This document shows, piece after piece, positions 34,999-44,110 of a stretch of 64,000 bases of DNA. The position numbers and the translations under genes are program-made. This DNA is from DASPHG01 sp963849605 (GTDB taxonomy: Bacteria; Actinomycetota; Thermoleophilia; Solirubrobacterales; Thermoleophilaceae). Each line of letters starts with the position of its first letter. Position 1 is the stretch's first letter. Under the pieces are notes generated by a model, which was given only the letters and a program-made list of their open reading frames with translations, was not told the origin of the DNA and ran no database searches. The stretch lies in NCBI GenBank assembly GCA_963849605.1, contig CAWKHX010000015.1, positions 868,001 to 932,000 on the forward strand. Reading direction: 5' to 3'.

Positions 34999-36519
34999 GT
35001 GAGCGCCGCCGCGACAGTCGCCCGGAAGCGGGCCTCGCTGTGGCTCGACACCTCGGACGAGACCGGCTTCCCCCGGCTGGACCGGCGGCTGTCGGTCGAC
35101 GTCGCCGTCCTCGGCGGGGGGATCGTGGGGGTCAGCACCGCTCTGCTGCTCAAGCGCGCTGGCATGACGGTCGCCGTCGTGGAGGCGAGCCGCGTCGGGG
35201 CGGGCGTGACGGGGCACACGACGGCCAAGCTGAGCTCGCTCCACGGCCTGAGCTACGCGCGGATCGCGTCGAGCTTCGGCGACGATGGCGCGCGGGCATA
35301 CGGCGAGGCCAACCAGGCGGGGATCGAGCAGATCGCGCAGTGGGTCGAGGACGAGGCGATCGACTGCGACTTCCGCCGCAAGCCGAACTTCACCTATGCC
35401 ACCTCGCGCGAGCGCGTAGTGGACATCGAGCGCGAGGTCGAGGCCGCGCAGCGCGCCGGCCTGCCCGCCTCCTACACCGAGGAGACCGACCTGCCCTATC
35501 CGGTCGCGGGAGCGATCCGGTTCGACTCACAGGCGGAGTTTCATCCGCGCCGCTTCGTGCTCGCGCTCGCGGAGCTCGTCGCGGGGGATGGCAGCCACGT
35601 GTTTGAGGAGACACGGGCGACGGGGGTGTCCGAGGGGCGTCCGTGTCGGATTGAGACGACCGGTCCTCCGCTGACCGCGGGACATGTCGTAGTGGCGACA
35701 CATTTCCCGTTCCTCGATCGCGGCCTGTACTTCGCGCGCATCCACCCCGAGCGTTCGTACGCGCTCGGGGTGCGGGTGCGCGGCCCGGCTCCGCAGGGGA
35801 TGTACATCTCCGCCGACCAACCCACCCGCTCGATCAGGAGCCATCCCGTCGCCGACGGCGAAGTCCTGATCGTGGGCGGCGAGGGCCACAAGACCGGCCA
35901 GGGCGGCGACACGCTCGAGCGCTACCGCGCGCTGGAGCGGTTCGCGCGCGAGCACTGGGACGTCGAGAGCGTCGAATACCAGTGGGCCAGCCAGGACAAC
36001 GAGTCGATCGACCACCTGCCGTACATCGGCCGGCTCTTGCCGCACTCGCGTCGCCTCTACACCGCCACCGGCTTCAAGAAGTGGGGCCTCGCGCAGGGGG
36101 TCGCCGCGGGCATGATCCTCGAGGACCTGATCATCGGCCGCGAAAACCCGTGGGCCCGCCTCTACGACCCCGGCCGGATGAAGCCGCTCGCGTCGGCGAA
36201 GGACGTGGTGAAGGAGAACGCGAACGTCGCGCTGCACTTCATCGGCGACCGGGTGACGAAGCGCGGCGGGCGGGATGCGGCCGAGCTCGCACCGGGCGAG
36301 GCCGACATAGCGCGGCTCGACGGCGACAAGGTCGCCGCCTTCCGCGACGACGACGGGACGCTGCACGCCGTCTCGCCGACGTGCACCCACCTGGGCTGCC
36401 AGCTGAACTGGAACTCCGGTGACCGTAGCTGGGACTGCCCGTGCCACGGCTCGCGCTTCTCCCCGGACGGGGAGATCCTGCACGGGCCGGCCGTCAGACC
36501 GCTGGAGCGGAAGACTTAA
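34999..36519 (+). CDS. FAD-dependent oxidoreductase with C-terminal Rieske domain
   Basis: A 506-residue fusion: a DAO-type FAD domain (GGGIVGVSTALLLKRAG near residue 36; VTGHTTAKLSSLHGL; ATHFPF) and a Rieske domain at the C-terminus (CTHLGC and CPCHGS). The Rieske ligands are complete. Such fusions couple substrate oxidation to an electron chain; the substrate is not known. The GTG at 34999 is preferred over 34957 because the conserved region begins soon after and the upstream stretch is unlike a protein start. Confidence 0.87.
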   Translation: MSAAATVARKRASLWLDTSDETGFPRLDRRLSVDVAVLGGGIVGVSTALLLKRAGMTVAVVEASRVGAGVTGHTTAKLSSLHGLSYARIASSFGDDGARAYGEANQAGIEQIAQWVEDEAIDCDFRRKPNFTYATSRERVVDIEREVEAAQRAGLPASYTEETDLPYPVAGAIRFDSQAEFHPRRFVLALAELVAGDGSHVFEETRATGVSEGRPCRIETTGPPLTAGHVVVATHFPFLDRGLYFARIHPERSYALGVRVRGPAPQGMYISADQPTRSIRSHPVADGEVLIVGGEGHKTGQGGDTLERYRALERFAREHWDVESVEYQWASQDNESIDHLPYIGRLLPHSRRLYTATGFKKWGLAQGVAAGMILEDLIIGRENPWARLYDPGRMKPLASAKDVVKENANVALHFIGDRVTKRGGRDAAELAPGEADIARLDGDKVAAFRDDDGTLHAVSPTCTHLGCQLNWNSGDRSWDCPCHGSRFSPDGEILHGPAVRPLERKT

Positions 36520-37272
36520 GCGACGACGCGGCTGGTCGGCGCCGAACAGCGGTATCGGCTCGCACATTTCGAGGAGTCGCGACGAGGTGTTTTGCCCGAC
36601 GTGGTCCGCCGAGCTGCTCCGGGCTTTCGATGTTCGGCGGTGACGACGACCGACCGCTTGTCCTCATATCGGCGGTTGATGACCGTGTAGAGCTGTTGCA
36701 GCGTCCAGTCCTTGTCTGGCTGTGATCGGCGAGGTCGTCAATCTGCAGCAGGTCGACGGCCCCGAGCCGATCCATGAGGCCGAGGTACGTCTGCTCGGGT
36801 CCTGCTCGTACGTAGAACGCGATTGCGGGCAGGAGCCAAGGCGTCGGTGTAGATCGCGACGGAGCGACGGGCTTGCAGCGCGTACTGCGCGATCAGCATC
36901 GCGAGCGTCGTCTTGCCGGTGCCGCGGTCGCCGAAGAAGAAGAACCCCTTGCCCTCGTCGAGGTTCGACGTCCACCCGCTCGCAGAAGCGCCGCACGTAG
37001 CGAACGGTCTGCGGCTCCATGTCGTTGACCGGGGCACGGTCGAACGCGACGTCTCGGAAGCGCTCGGGGATCGTGTCGTGCAGCCCGCGCGTGCGGTTGC
37101 GCGCGATGCGCTCCGCGCGGCAGCGGCACGCGCGCGCGTCGCCGGATTCCTCCTCGAGGATGAGCCCGTTGCCGTCGCACTCGCCGTAGGGACAGGACGA
37201 GCTCCCGAGCCCCCGGAGGTGCGGGTTGGCCGCGCGCGCCGCGGCGGCGTCGAGGAGGTCGGGCTCGGTCAT
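36516..37272 (-). pseudogene. DnaC/IstB-like ATP-binding protein, broken by several frameshifts
   Basis: The N-terminal frame starts MTEPDLLDAAAARAANPHLRG, with a four-Cys cluster (CPYGEC...CRC), as in zinc-bearing DnaC-like loaders. Sense then continues in other frames: VNLDEGKGFFFFGDRGTGKTT (Walker A) after about 36966, WLLPAIAFYVRAGPEQ after about 36838, LLQIDDLA (Walker B), QPDKDWTLQQLYTVINRRYE after about 36725, DIESPEQLG after about 36633 and VGQNTSSRLLEMCEPIPLFG after about 36606. At least five shifts occur in 400 bases, yet each block is conserved. Either poor sequence or very recent decay. Confidence 0.75.
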
Positions 37273-37362
37273 CGGGCCAGTGAAGCACGCCCTCCGGCGG
37301 ACGGGACAGCCCGCGTTCGGTGTTTGCGCGTTCTTCGCGCTCGATAGCATGGGGCGCTGCAA

Positions 37363-38853
37363 ATGGGGGAGCCCAAACCGCCTATGCCGGCGGGGGAGGA
37401 ACGGGTTGCGATCGAGAGCGAGCACCTCGCCGCGATCGTCCGTTCGTCAGACGACGCCATTCTCTCGAAGGATCGCAACGCGATCGTCACGAGCTGGAAC
37501 GAGGCCGCCGAGCGGCTCTACGGGTACAGCGCGGACGAGGTGGTCGGGCGGTCGGTGGGGATCCTCATCCCGCCCGAGCGCCAGGGCGAGGAGTTCGAGA
37601 TCATCGAGAAGATCCTCGCCGGCGAGCGCGTCGAGCACTACGACACCGAGCGGGTCCGCAAGGACGGCACCCGCGTTGAGGTGTCCCTCACCGCGTCGCC
37701 GATTCACGGCCCGGACGGCGAGGTCGTGGGCGTCTCGACGCAGGCGCGCAACATCTCCGACACCCAGCGCGCGCTCGAGGACTCGGAGCAGCGGTTCGAG
37801 GGCGTCCCTGTCGGGATCGCCATCATCGACCTCGAGGGGGGCGAATACGGCGGGCTCAAGCAGGTGAACGCCGAGATGACGCGCCTGCTCGGATACACAC
37901 CCGACGAGCTCGCCGCCCTGTCGCCGGGCGAGCTCACCCATCCCGACGACGCGGAGGGCGAGCGGATCCTGTTCGAGGACCTCGTTGCGGGGCGTCGCAG
38001 CTCGTTCGGGATCGAGAAGCGGAATCGCCACAGGGACGGCCACTGGGTGTGGGTCTGGCTGACCGTGTCGCTGCTGGACCAGGAGGATCCTCCGCGCGCG
38101 GCCCTCGCGCACGTGCTCGACATCAGCCAGCGCAAGGTGGCGGAGACCGAGCTCGAGCTGGCACAGCAGAACCTGGAGCGCTCGAACGCCGAGCTCGACC
38201 AGTTCGCGTACGTCGCATCGCACGACCTGAAGGAGCCCCTCATCCTGCTGTCGGCGTACGCGCGGATGCTCAGCGAGCGCCATGGCGACGCGCTCGACGA
38301 GGAGGGTCGGACGTTCCTGGGCCACGTCCGCGACGAGGCCGGGCGGATGAAGTCGATGATCGACGACCTGCTCGACTACTCGCGCCTTCAGACGCGGGCC
38401 GAGGATACGTCCCATGTCGAGCTCGCCGTGGTGGTCGACACGGCCCTCCGGACGCTCGGGCCGCGGATCGAGGAGGCCGGGGCCCGCGTCGAAGTCGAAG
38501 GGACGCTGCCGGCCGTGTACGGCAGCCCGGCCCAGTTCGAACGGCTGTTCCGCAACCTGATCGGCAACGCGATCAAGTTCCGCGGCGAGCAGCCGCCGGC
38601 CGTCGCCATCGCCGCCGAGAGTGTCGACGGCGAGTGCGTCGTCTCCGTGAGCGACAACGGGATCGGCGTCGATCCGACCAAGGCTGAGCGGATCTTCGAA
38701 GTGTTCCAGCGCCTGCACGGCCAGGAGCAGTACGCGGGAACGGGCATGGGCCTCGCCATCTGCAAGCGGATCGTCGAGCGCCACGGCGGCCGAATCTGGG
38801 TCGAACACGGCGCCGGCGGAGGCAGCGTCTTCAAGTTCGCCCTGCGGGAGTAG
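37363..38853 (+). CDS. PAS-domain sensor histidine kinase
   Basis: Soluble hybrid-free kinase of 496 aa: PAS1 (about residues 20-135, with WNEAAERLYGYSADEVVGR), a shortened PAS2 (about 140-255, NAEMTRLLGYTPDELAAL), HisKA with the phospho-His in ASHDLKEPL (about 287), and HATPase with N box NLIGNAIKF, G1 DNGIGV and G2 GTGMGLAI. There is no membrane segment, so the signal is cytoplasmic. TAGCAT lies 12 bases before the ATG. Its partner is probably the LuxR-type regulator 20 bases downstream. Confidence 0.9.
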   Translation: MGEPKPPMPAGEERVAIESEHLAAIVRSSDDAILSKDRNAIVTSWNEAAERLYGYSADEVVGRSVGILIPPERQGEEFEIIEKILAGERVEHYDTERVRKDGTRVEVSLTASPIHGPDGEVVGVSTQARNISDTQRALEDSEQRFEGVPVGIAIIDLEGGEYGGLKQVNAEMTRLLGYTPDELAALSPGELTHPDDAEGERILFEDLVAGRRSSFGIEKRNRHRDGHWVWVWLTVSLLDQEDPPRAALAHVLDISQRKVAETELELAQQNLERSNAELDQFAYVASHDLKEPLILLSAYARMLSERHGDALDEEGRTFLGHVRDEAGRMKSMIDDLLDYSRLQTRAEDTSHVELAVVVDTALRTLGPRIEEAGARVEVEGTLPAVYGSPAQFERLFRNLIGNAIKFRGEQPPAVAIAAESVDGECVVSVSDNGIGVDPTKAERIFEVFQRLHGQEQYAGTGMGLAICKRIVERHGGRIWVEHGAGGGSVFKFALRE

Positions 38854-38860
38854 CGACAGG

Positions 38861-38866
38861 TACGCT
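38861..38866 (+). promoter_or_regulatory. -10 element TACGCT, leaderless start of the response regulator
   Basis: TACGCT ends 7 bases before the ATG at 38874, in the 20-base gap after the kinase stop; it may give separate expression of the regulator. Confidence 0.4.
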
Positions 38867-38873
38867 CGCACCG

Positions 38874-39521
38874 ATGGGAGGCGACCACCCGACCAGCGTC
38901 CTGATCGCGGACGACCATCCGCTCTTCCGCGAGGCGATCGCGCGGGTGATCGCCGAGCGCTCCGACCTCGAGCTCGTCGCGGAGGCGGCGGACGGTCGCG
39001 CTGCGCTCGAGAAGATCCGCGAGCTCCAGCCCGACGTCGCGGTCATCGACGTGCGCATGCCGCAGCTGGACGGGAGTGACGTGCTGGTCGCGCTCCGCGA
39101 GGAGGGGCTGCGTACGAACGTGGTCTTCCTGTCCGCGTTTCTCGACTCGAAGACCGTTTACGACGCGGTCGCGGCCGGTGCCAACGCGTACCTGTCCAAG
39201 GAGGCCGAGACGGACGAGATCGTGGCGGCGATCCTGGCGGCGGCGCGCGGCGAGACGATCCTCGGGCCGGAGGTGCAGACCGGGCTCGCCGAGCAGATCC
39301 GCTTCCGTGAGGAGAACGAGTCGCGCCCGCGTCTCTCCGATCGCGAGCACGAGGTGCTCGGGCTGATCGCCGAGGGGCTGTCGGCGCCCGAGATCGGCGA
39401 GCGCATCCACCTGAGCACCGCGACGGTCAAGACCCACCTCCAGCACCTCTACGAGAAGCTTGGCGTGTCGGAACGGGCGGCCGCGGTTGCAGAGGGAATG
39501 CGGCGCGGACTTGTCGATTAG
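38874..39521 (+). CDS. NarL/LuxR-family response regulator
   Basis: A 215-residue regulator: receiver (residues 8-125) with acidic ADD, phospho-Asp in VIDVRMP (about 59) and Lys in YLSKE; then a LuxR HTH (about 150-210) with RLSDREHEVLGLIAEGLSAPEIGERIHLSTATVKTH. It probably acts as a dimer on promoters after phosphorylation by the upstream kinase. Confidence 0.92.
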   Translation: MGGDHPTSVLIADDHPLFREAIARVIAERSDLELVAEAADGRAALEKIRELQPDVAVIDVRMPQLDGSDVLVALREEGLRTNVVFLSAFLDSKTVYDAVAAGANAYLSKEAETDEIVAAILAAARGETILGPEVQTGLAEQIRFREENESRPRLSDREHEVLGLIAEGLSAPEIGERIHLSTATVKTHLQHLYEKLGVSERAAAVAEGMRRGLVD

Positions 39522-39606
39522 CCGATCGGGGGATTCAAGAACCGCCCATTTGGGAACCGATCGACCGATCGAATTCGTTCGCCCGGAGCCCGATGATGGA
39601 GGCCGG

Positions 39607-39975
39607 ATGGTGGACATCTACCTGTGCGACGACGTCCCGGAGCTGCGCCAGCTGCTGCGGATCATCCTCGAGGAGGATCCGGGCCTCCGCGTGGTGGGGG
39701 AGACGGGCGACGCGCAGATCGGGATCGAGGAGATCGCGGAGCTCCAGCCGCACGTCGTTCTGCTGGACCTCTCGATGCCCGGCATGGACGGCCTCGAGGC
39801 GCTTCCGCTGATCCGCCGCGCGGCCCCCACGACGTCCGTGATCGTCTTTTCCGGCTTCACCGAGGCGAAAATGGCGGCCCTCGTGCTCGAGCGGGGTGCG
39901 GATCGCTACATAGAGAAGGGCGAGTCGCTGGAGCGCGTCAGGGAAACGGTGCGTGAGCTGGCGATTAGCCAGTAG
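39607..39975 (+). CDS. Stand-alone response regulator receiver
   Basis: A 122-residue CheY-like receiver: acidic DD in YLCDDVPEL, phospho-Asp in VVLLDLSMPGMDG (about 54), Thr/Ser region VIVFSGF and Lys in YIEKGE. It lacks an output domain. The ATG is chosen because GGAGG lies 4 bases upstream and because earlier in-frame codons give no homology. It may relay phosphate from the kinase to another protein. Confidence 0.88.
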   Translation: MVDIYLCDDVPELRQLLRIILEEDPGLRVVGETGDAQIGIEEIAELQPHVVLLDLSMPGMDGLEALPLIRRAAPTTSVIVFSGFTEAKMAALVLERGADRYIEKGESLERVRETVRELAISQ

Positions 39976-40078
39976 CCTGACCGGGCAAGCCCACGACGAC
40001 CGACAACGCAACTCGGCAACGGCTCACGCGTTGCAGGTCGGAACGGAAACGATCTTGCCTAGGGGGAAGCCCGTCTTT

Positions 40079-41296
40079 ATGAAGCCGCTCACCAGGATCC
40101 TGCTGCTCGCCGCCCTCGCGTCACTCGTAGCGCTGCCGGCGCTGACCGCGCCCGCGGATGCGGCCAGGAAGATGGAGGCCGCGGTCCAAGACGACGGCGT
40201 CTTCATCTCCAACAAGGACATCGGCCGCGAGAACGCGCTTTCCACCGCGCGCTTCCTGGGCGCGACCACCGTCCGCATGAACATCCTGTGGTTTCAGGTG
40301 GCTCCGCAGAGCAGCTCGACCTCGGTGCCGTCGAAGATCAACTACAACTTCGCCGCCTTCGATACGGCAGTCAACCGCGCCAGGGCATGGGGGCTCAAGA
40401 CCCAGCTCGACCTGACGGGCGATCCGCCGGCGTGGGCGTGCGGCAACAAGAAGCAGCCGTACGCGTGCGACGGCTACAAGCCGAACGTCCGCCTGTGGAA
40501 GGGCTTCGTCAAGGCGGCTGCAAAGCACTTCGAGGGGCGGGTCGCCCGTTTCTCGCTGTGGAACGAGCCCAACTGGTACACGTGGATCAGCCCACACAAG
40601 AAGGCGCCGATGCTCTACCGCAAGCTGGTCCAGACGGGCTACAAGCAGATCAAGCGCGTGAACAGCGGGATGGAGGTCGTCATCGGTGAGCTGGCGCCGC
40701 ACTTCCAGCCGGGCATCTCAACGCCGCCGCTCCAGTTCATCCGGGAGATGGTCTGCGTGAACAAGAGGCTGAAGCGCACCAAGAACGCGAACCGCAAGTG
40801 CGGCAGGAAGCCGCTCAAGTTCGACGCGTTCTCGACGCACCCGTACGACTTCGAGCACAAGCCGACGCACAAGCGCAGCAACAAGAACGAGGTGACGATC
40901 GCAAACCTCTCCGCGCTGCCGAAGCTGCTCGACAAGCTCCGGAAGAAGGGGCTGATCAAGACGAAGAAGAAGAAGTTCCCGATCTACCTCACCGAGCACG
41001 GCTACATGGTCGAGAACCCGCAGGTCAAGCCGGAGCGCCAGATTCCGGAGTCAAAGCGCGCCCGCTGGATCAAGAAGGCGTGGGTGATCGCGCAGGGCAC
41101 ACCGCGGATCAAGCAGATGCTGCATTACGACGTGGTCTCGCCGCCGCCTGGGTCGGCTGACGGCTACTTCGACATGGGCCTGCTCACGTCGGACGGGACG
41201 GCACGCAAGTCGTACAACAAGCTACGGAACTGGATCCAGGGTGCCATCGCGGACGGCAAGGTCGCCCGCCAGGCCCCCTGCTCCATCTGCGGCTAG
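40079..41296 (+). CDS. Secreted glycosidase-like TIM-barrel protein, paralogue 1
   Basis: Exported 405-residue protein of the clan GH-A type. A signal peptide (residues 1-27, LLLAALASLVALPALTAPADA) is followed by a (beta/alpha)8 domain. The probable acid/base Glu is in SLWNEPNWYTW and the probable nucleophile in IYLTEHGY. Cys pairs occur around WACGNKK/PYACDG and CVN/KCG. The C-terminus ends QAPCSICG. The exact sugar is unknown. A purine-rich AGGGGGAAG lies about 10 bases before the ATG. Confidence 0.82.
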   Translation: MKPLTRILLLAALASLVALPALTAPADAARKMEAAVQDDGVFISNKDIGRENALSTARFLGATTVRMNILWFQVAPQSSSTSVPSKINYNFAAFDTAVNRARAWGLKTQLDLTGDPPAWACGNKKQPYACDGYKPNVRLWKGFVKAAAKHFEGRVARFSLWNEPNWYTWISPHKKAPMLYRKLVQTGYKQIKRVNSGMEVVIGELAPHFQPGISTPPLQFIREMVCVNKRLKRTKNANRKCGRKPLKFDAFSTHPYDFEHKPTHKRSNKNEVTIANLSALPKLLDKLRKKGLIKTKKKKFPIYLTEHGYMVENPQVKPERQIPESKRARWIKKAWVIAQGTPRIKQMLHYDVVSPPPGSADGYFDMGLLTSDGTARKSYNKLRNWIQGAIADGKVARQAPCSICG

Positions 41297-41348
41297 GCCC
41301 GCAGCCCAGCTGCAGCGCAGGAGGCTAGACTCGCGAGCGGTTCTCGCG

Positions 41349-42551
41349 TTGAAGCCGCTTTCCAGGATCCTGCTGCTTGTCACCCTTGTCGCGGTCGCGT
41401 CGTCGGTCGCGGTTTCGCCCGCGCATGCGGGCAAGGGGATGGAGGTCGCCATCCAGGATGACGGCGCGTTCATCTTCGGGGACTCTTCCGACCGCGAGGT
41501 GGCGCTCAGCCGAGCACGCGCCCTGGGGGTGACGCACATCCGGATGAACGTCCTCTGGTGGCAGCCAATCCCGACCTCCCAGCGGAACCAGACGACGACG
41601 CCGTCCCCGATTACCTACAACTGGGGCGCGTGGGATAGCGCGATAGCGCGGGCGAGCGCCTGGGGCATCAAGACCCAGCTCGACCTCACCGGCGACCCGC
41701 CGGCTTGGGCGTGCGGAAGCAAGCAGCCGCCGTACGCGTGCGACGGCTTCAAGCCGAGCCTCCCCCTCTTCCAGCACTTCGTCGCGGCCGCCGCCCAGCA
41801 CTTCAAGGGCCGGGTCAGCCGCTACTCGATCTGGAATGAGCCGAACTGGTACACGTGGCTCAGCCCGCATGACGAGGCGCCGATCCTCTACCGCGACCTC
41901 TACAGGACGGGCTACGACGCGATCAAGGCCGTCGATCCGGCGGCGGAGGTCGTAATGGGCGAGACCGCGCCGCACTTCCAGAAGAACATCTCAACCCCGC
42001 CGCTTCAGTTCATCCGCGAGATGGTGTGTGTGAACAAGAAGCTGAAGCGCATTCCCAGCGCGGACGAGAAATGCACGGGCGGCCCGCTCAAGCTCGACGC
42101 GTACTCGACGCACCCGTACGACTTCACGCACAAGCCGTCGAAGCGGCGCAAGAACCCGGACGAGCTGACGATGGCGAACATCGGCCGGCTTCCGAAGCTG
42201 CTCAACAAGCTCCGGAAGAAGGGGCTGATCGAGACGCCGAAGAAGCGCTTCCCGATCTACCTCACCGAGTTCGGCTACTTCGTCGGCGGAAGCCGCGGCG
42301 TCCCCGAAGCGAAGCGGGCGCAGTGGATCGTGCAGGCGTGGGAGCTTGCGCAGGCGAGCCGCCGCGTGAAGCAGATGATCCACTACACGCTCGTCTCGCC
42401 GCCGGCGTCCTCGCCGAGTGCGTACTTCGACATGGGGCTCATCGCGCAGAACGGAACGCGGCGAACGTCGTACTTCGTGCTCCAGAACTGGATCCAGCAG
42501 GCAGTCGCCGCCGGGAAGGTCGCGAGTCCCGGGCCCTGTTCCGCCTGCTAG
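41349..42551 (+). CDS. Secreted glycosidase-like TIM-barrel protein, paralogue 2
   Basis: A 400-residue tandem paralogue, 52 bases after the first. TTG start at 41349 and a signal peptide ending AVSPAHA. It keeps the motifs SIWNEPNWYTW and IYLTEFGY, and the same Cys positions (WACGSKQ/YACDG, CSAC end). Both proteins share long identical blocks (for example TQLDLTGDPPAWACG, FIREMVCVNK), so they arose by gene duplication. The His in LTEHGY has become Phe here. The second Cys cluster also differs slightly (KKLKRIPSADEKC). Confidence 0.82.
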   Translation: MKPLSRILLLVTLVAVASSVAVSPAHAGKGMEVAIQDDGAFIFGDSSDREVALSRARALGVTHIRMNVLWWQPIPTSQRNQTTTPSPITYNWGAWDSAIARASAWGIKTQLDLTGDPPAWACGSKQPPYACDGFKPSLPLFQHFVAAAAQHFKGRVSRYSIWNEPNWYTWLSPHDEAPILYRDLYRTGYDAIKAVDPAAEVVMGETAPHFQKNISTPPLQFIREMVCVNKKLKRIPSADEKCTGGPLKLDAYSTHPYDFTHKPSKRRKNPDELTMANIGRLPKLLNKLRKKGLIETPKKRFPIYLTEFGYFVGGSRGVPEAKRAQWIVQAWELAQASRRVKQMIHYTLVSPPASSPSAYFDMGLIAQNGTRRTSYFVLQNWIQQAVAAGKVASPGPCSAC

Positions 42552-44110
42552 GGACGTAGACCGCGCGCCTTGGGCCCGTCCCCCGCCTCGTGCGCGACGA
42601 GCTCGTGCGCGCGCTCGGCCCAGTCGCACAGGATCGGCCGGGTGTCGCGCGGGTCGATGATCTCCTCGACCCCGAAGCGCTCGGCCGTCCGGAACGGCGA
42701 CCGCACGGAGTCGAGCCGTTCCTGGATCTCCGCGCGTAGCGCGGCCGGGTCGGCCGCAGCCTCCAGTTCGCGCCTGTAGGCGGCCTCGATCCCGCCCTCG
42801 ACCGGCAGCGATCCCCAGTCGCCCGACGGCCACGCGTAACGGAGGTTCAGCCGCGCGTGGTTGCCGTGGCCCGCGCCCGCGACGCCGAAGACCTTGCGGA
42901 CGAGGATCGACACCCACGGGACCGTCGCCTGGTAGCCGGCGTAGAGCGCACGCGTCCCGCGCCTGATGGTGCCCGCGCGCTCGGCCGCCGTCCCGATCAC
43001 GAAGCCGGGCTGGTCGACGAAGTTCACGACGGGCAGCCGGAACTGGTCGCAGAGGTCGACGAAGCGCGTCATCTTGTCGGACGCCTCCGCGGTCAGCCCG
43101 CCGCCGTAGTAGGCGGGGTCTGAGGCGAGCACGCCGACCGGCCGGCCGCCCAGCCGCGCCAGCGCGGTCACGAGCGAGCGGCCGTAGCGCGGGCCGAGCT
43201 CGAACACGGATCCGCTGTCGAAGACGGCGTCGAGGATCCGGCGCACCTTGTACGGCTTGCGCCGGTCGCGCGGGACGATCGAGAGCAGCTCCTCCTCGCG
43301 GCGGTCATGAGCGTCCGTCGCGGTCGTGATCGGCGGCAGCTCCCAGACGCTCTGCGGCAGGTACGAGAGGAACCGCCGGAGCTGGTCGAGGGCGTCGTCC
43401 TCGTCGGCGGCCTCGTTGTCGACCGCGCCGGCGGCCGTCTGTGTCCGCGAGCCGCCCAGCTGCTCCTTGTCCGGCGCCTCGCCCATCGCCGCGGCCACGA
43501 CGGGCGGGCCCGCCACGAACAGCTGGGCCGTGCCGCGCACGATCACCGAGAAGTGCGACGCCGCGACGCGCGCGGCGCCCAGCCCTGCGACCGGCCCCAG
43601 CGCGGCCGCCACGACCGGCACGACGGAGAGGTTCTCGACGACGAGCTCCCAGCCCGGGACGAACGGGACGTAGGTGAAGCCCATCGTCTCCAGGTGCTTG
43701 ACGCTCCCGCCCCCGCCGGTGCCGTCCACGAGCCGCACGAGCGGCATCCGCATGTCGTGCGCCATCCGCTCGGCGAAGACCATCTTCTGCCAGATGGCCG
43801 CGTCGGCGGCGCCGCCGCGCACCGTGAAGTCGTCCCCCTGGAGCGCCGCGCGGCGGCCGTCGATCCGGCCCTGGCCGACGACCATGTTCGCGGGCAGGAA
43901 GTCGGTCAGCTCGCCGTGCTCGTCGTATGTGCCCTTCCCGGCGATCGTGCCGGTCTCGTGGAACGTGCCGGCGTCGAACAGCCGCTCGACGCGCTCGCGC
44001 ACGGTCAGCCTGCCCGTGTCGTGCTGGCGCGCGACGCGCTCCTCGCCGCCCATCCGCCGCGCAAGCTCCTCGCGGCGGCGCAATTCCTCTAGTTCTGGCT
44101 CCCAGTTCAG
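42548..44110 (-). CDS. Acyl-CoA carboxylase carboxyltransferase (beta subunit)
   Basis: Biotin-dependent carboxyltransferase of 520 aa (PccB/AccD-like) that moves CO2 from biotin to acyl-CoA. It has the N-half motifs RQHDTGRLTVRERVERLFD, GGDD-type DFTVRGG and GTGGGGSVK (acyl-CoA side), then the C-half VDQPGFVIGTAAER (biotin side). It is encoded downstream of gpgS and the GGDEF/HD-GYP gene. No canonical start matches the conserved N-terminus (NWEPELEELRRR); a CTG at 44110 overlaps the upstream stop as CTGA. The first ATG is 44053 and a TTG is at 44083. Confidence 0.85.
   Translation of the reverse strand: MNWEPELEELRRREELARRMGGEERVARQHDTGRLTVRERVERLFDAGTFHETGTIAGKGTYDEHGELTDFLPANMVVGQGRIDGRRAALQGDDFTVRGGAADAAIWQKMVFAERMAHDMRMPLVRLVDGTGGGGSVKHLETMGFTYVPFVPGWELVVENLSVVPVVAAALGPVAGLGAARVAASHFSVIVRGTAQLFVAGPPVVAAAMGEAPDKEQLGGSRTQTAAGAVDNEAADEDDALDQLRRFLSYLPQSVWELPPITTATDAHDRREEELLSIVPRDRRKPYKVRRILDAVFDSGSVFELGPRYGRSLVTALARLGGRPVGVLASDPAYYGGGLTAEASDKMTRFVDLCDQFRLPVVNFVDQPGFVIGTAAERAGTIRRGTRALYAGYQATVPWVSILVRKVFGVAGAGHGNHARLNLRYAWPSGDWGSLPVEGGIEAAYRRELEAAADPAALRAEIQERLDSVRSPFRTAERFGVEEIIDPRDTRPILCDWAERAHELVAHEAGDGPKARGLRP

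Noticed and set aside
39976..40078. Possible c-di-GMP or ydaO riboswitch before the glycosidase gene
   Set aside because: The leader has GGGGGAA and some pairing, but I cannot find the conserved GEMM or ydaO core elements in order.
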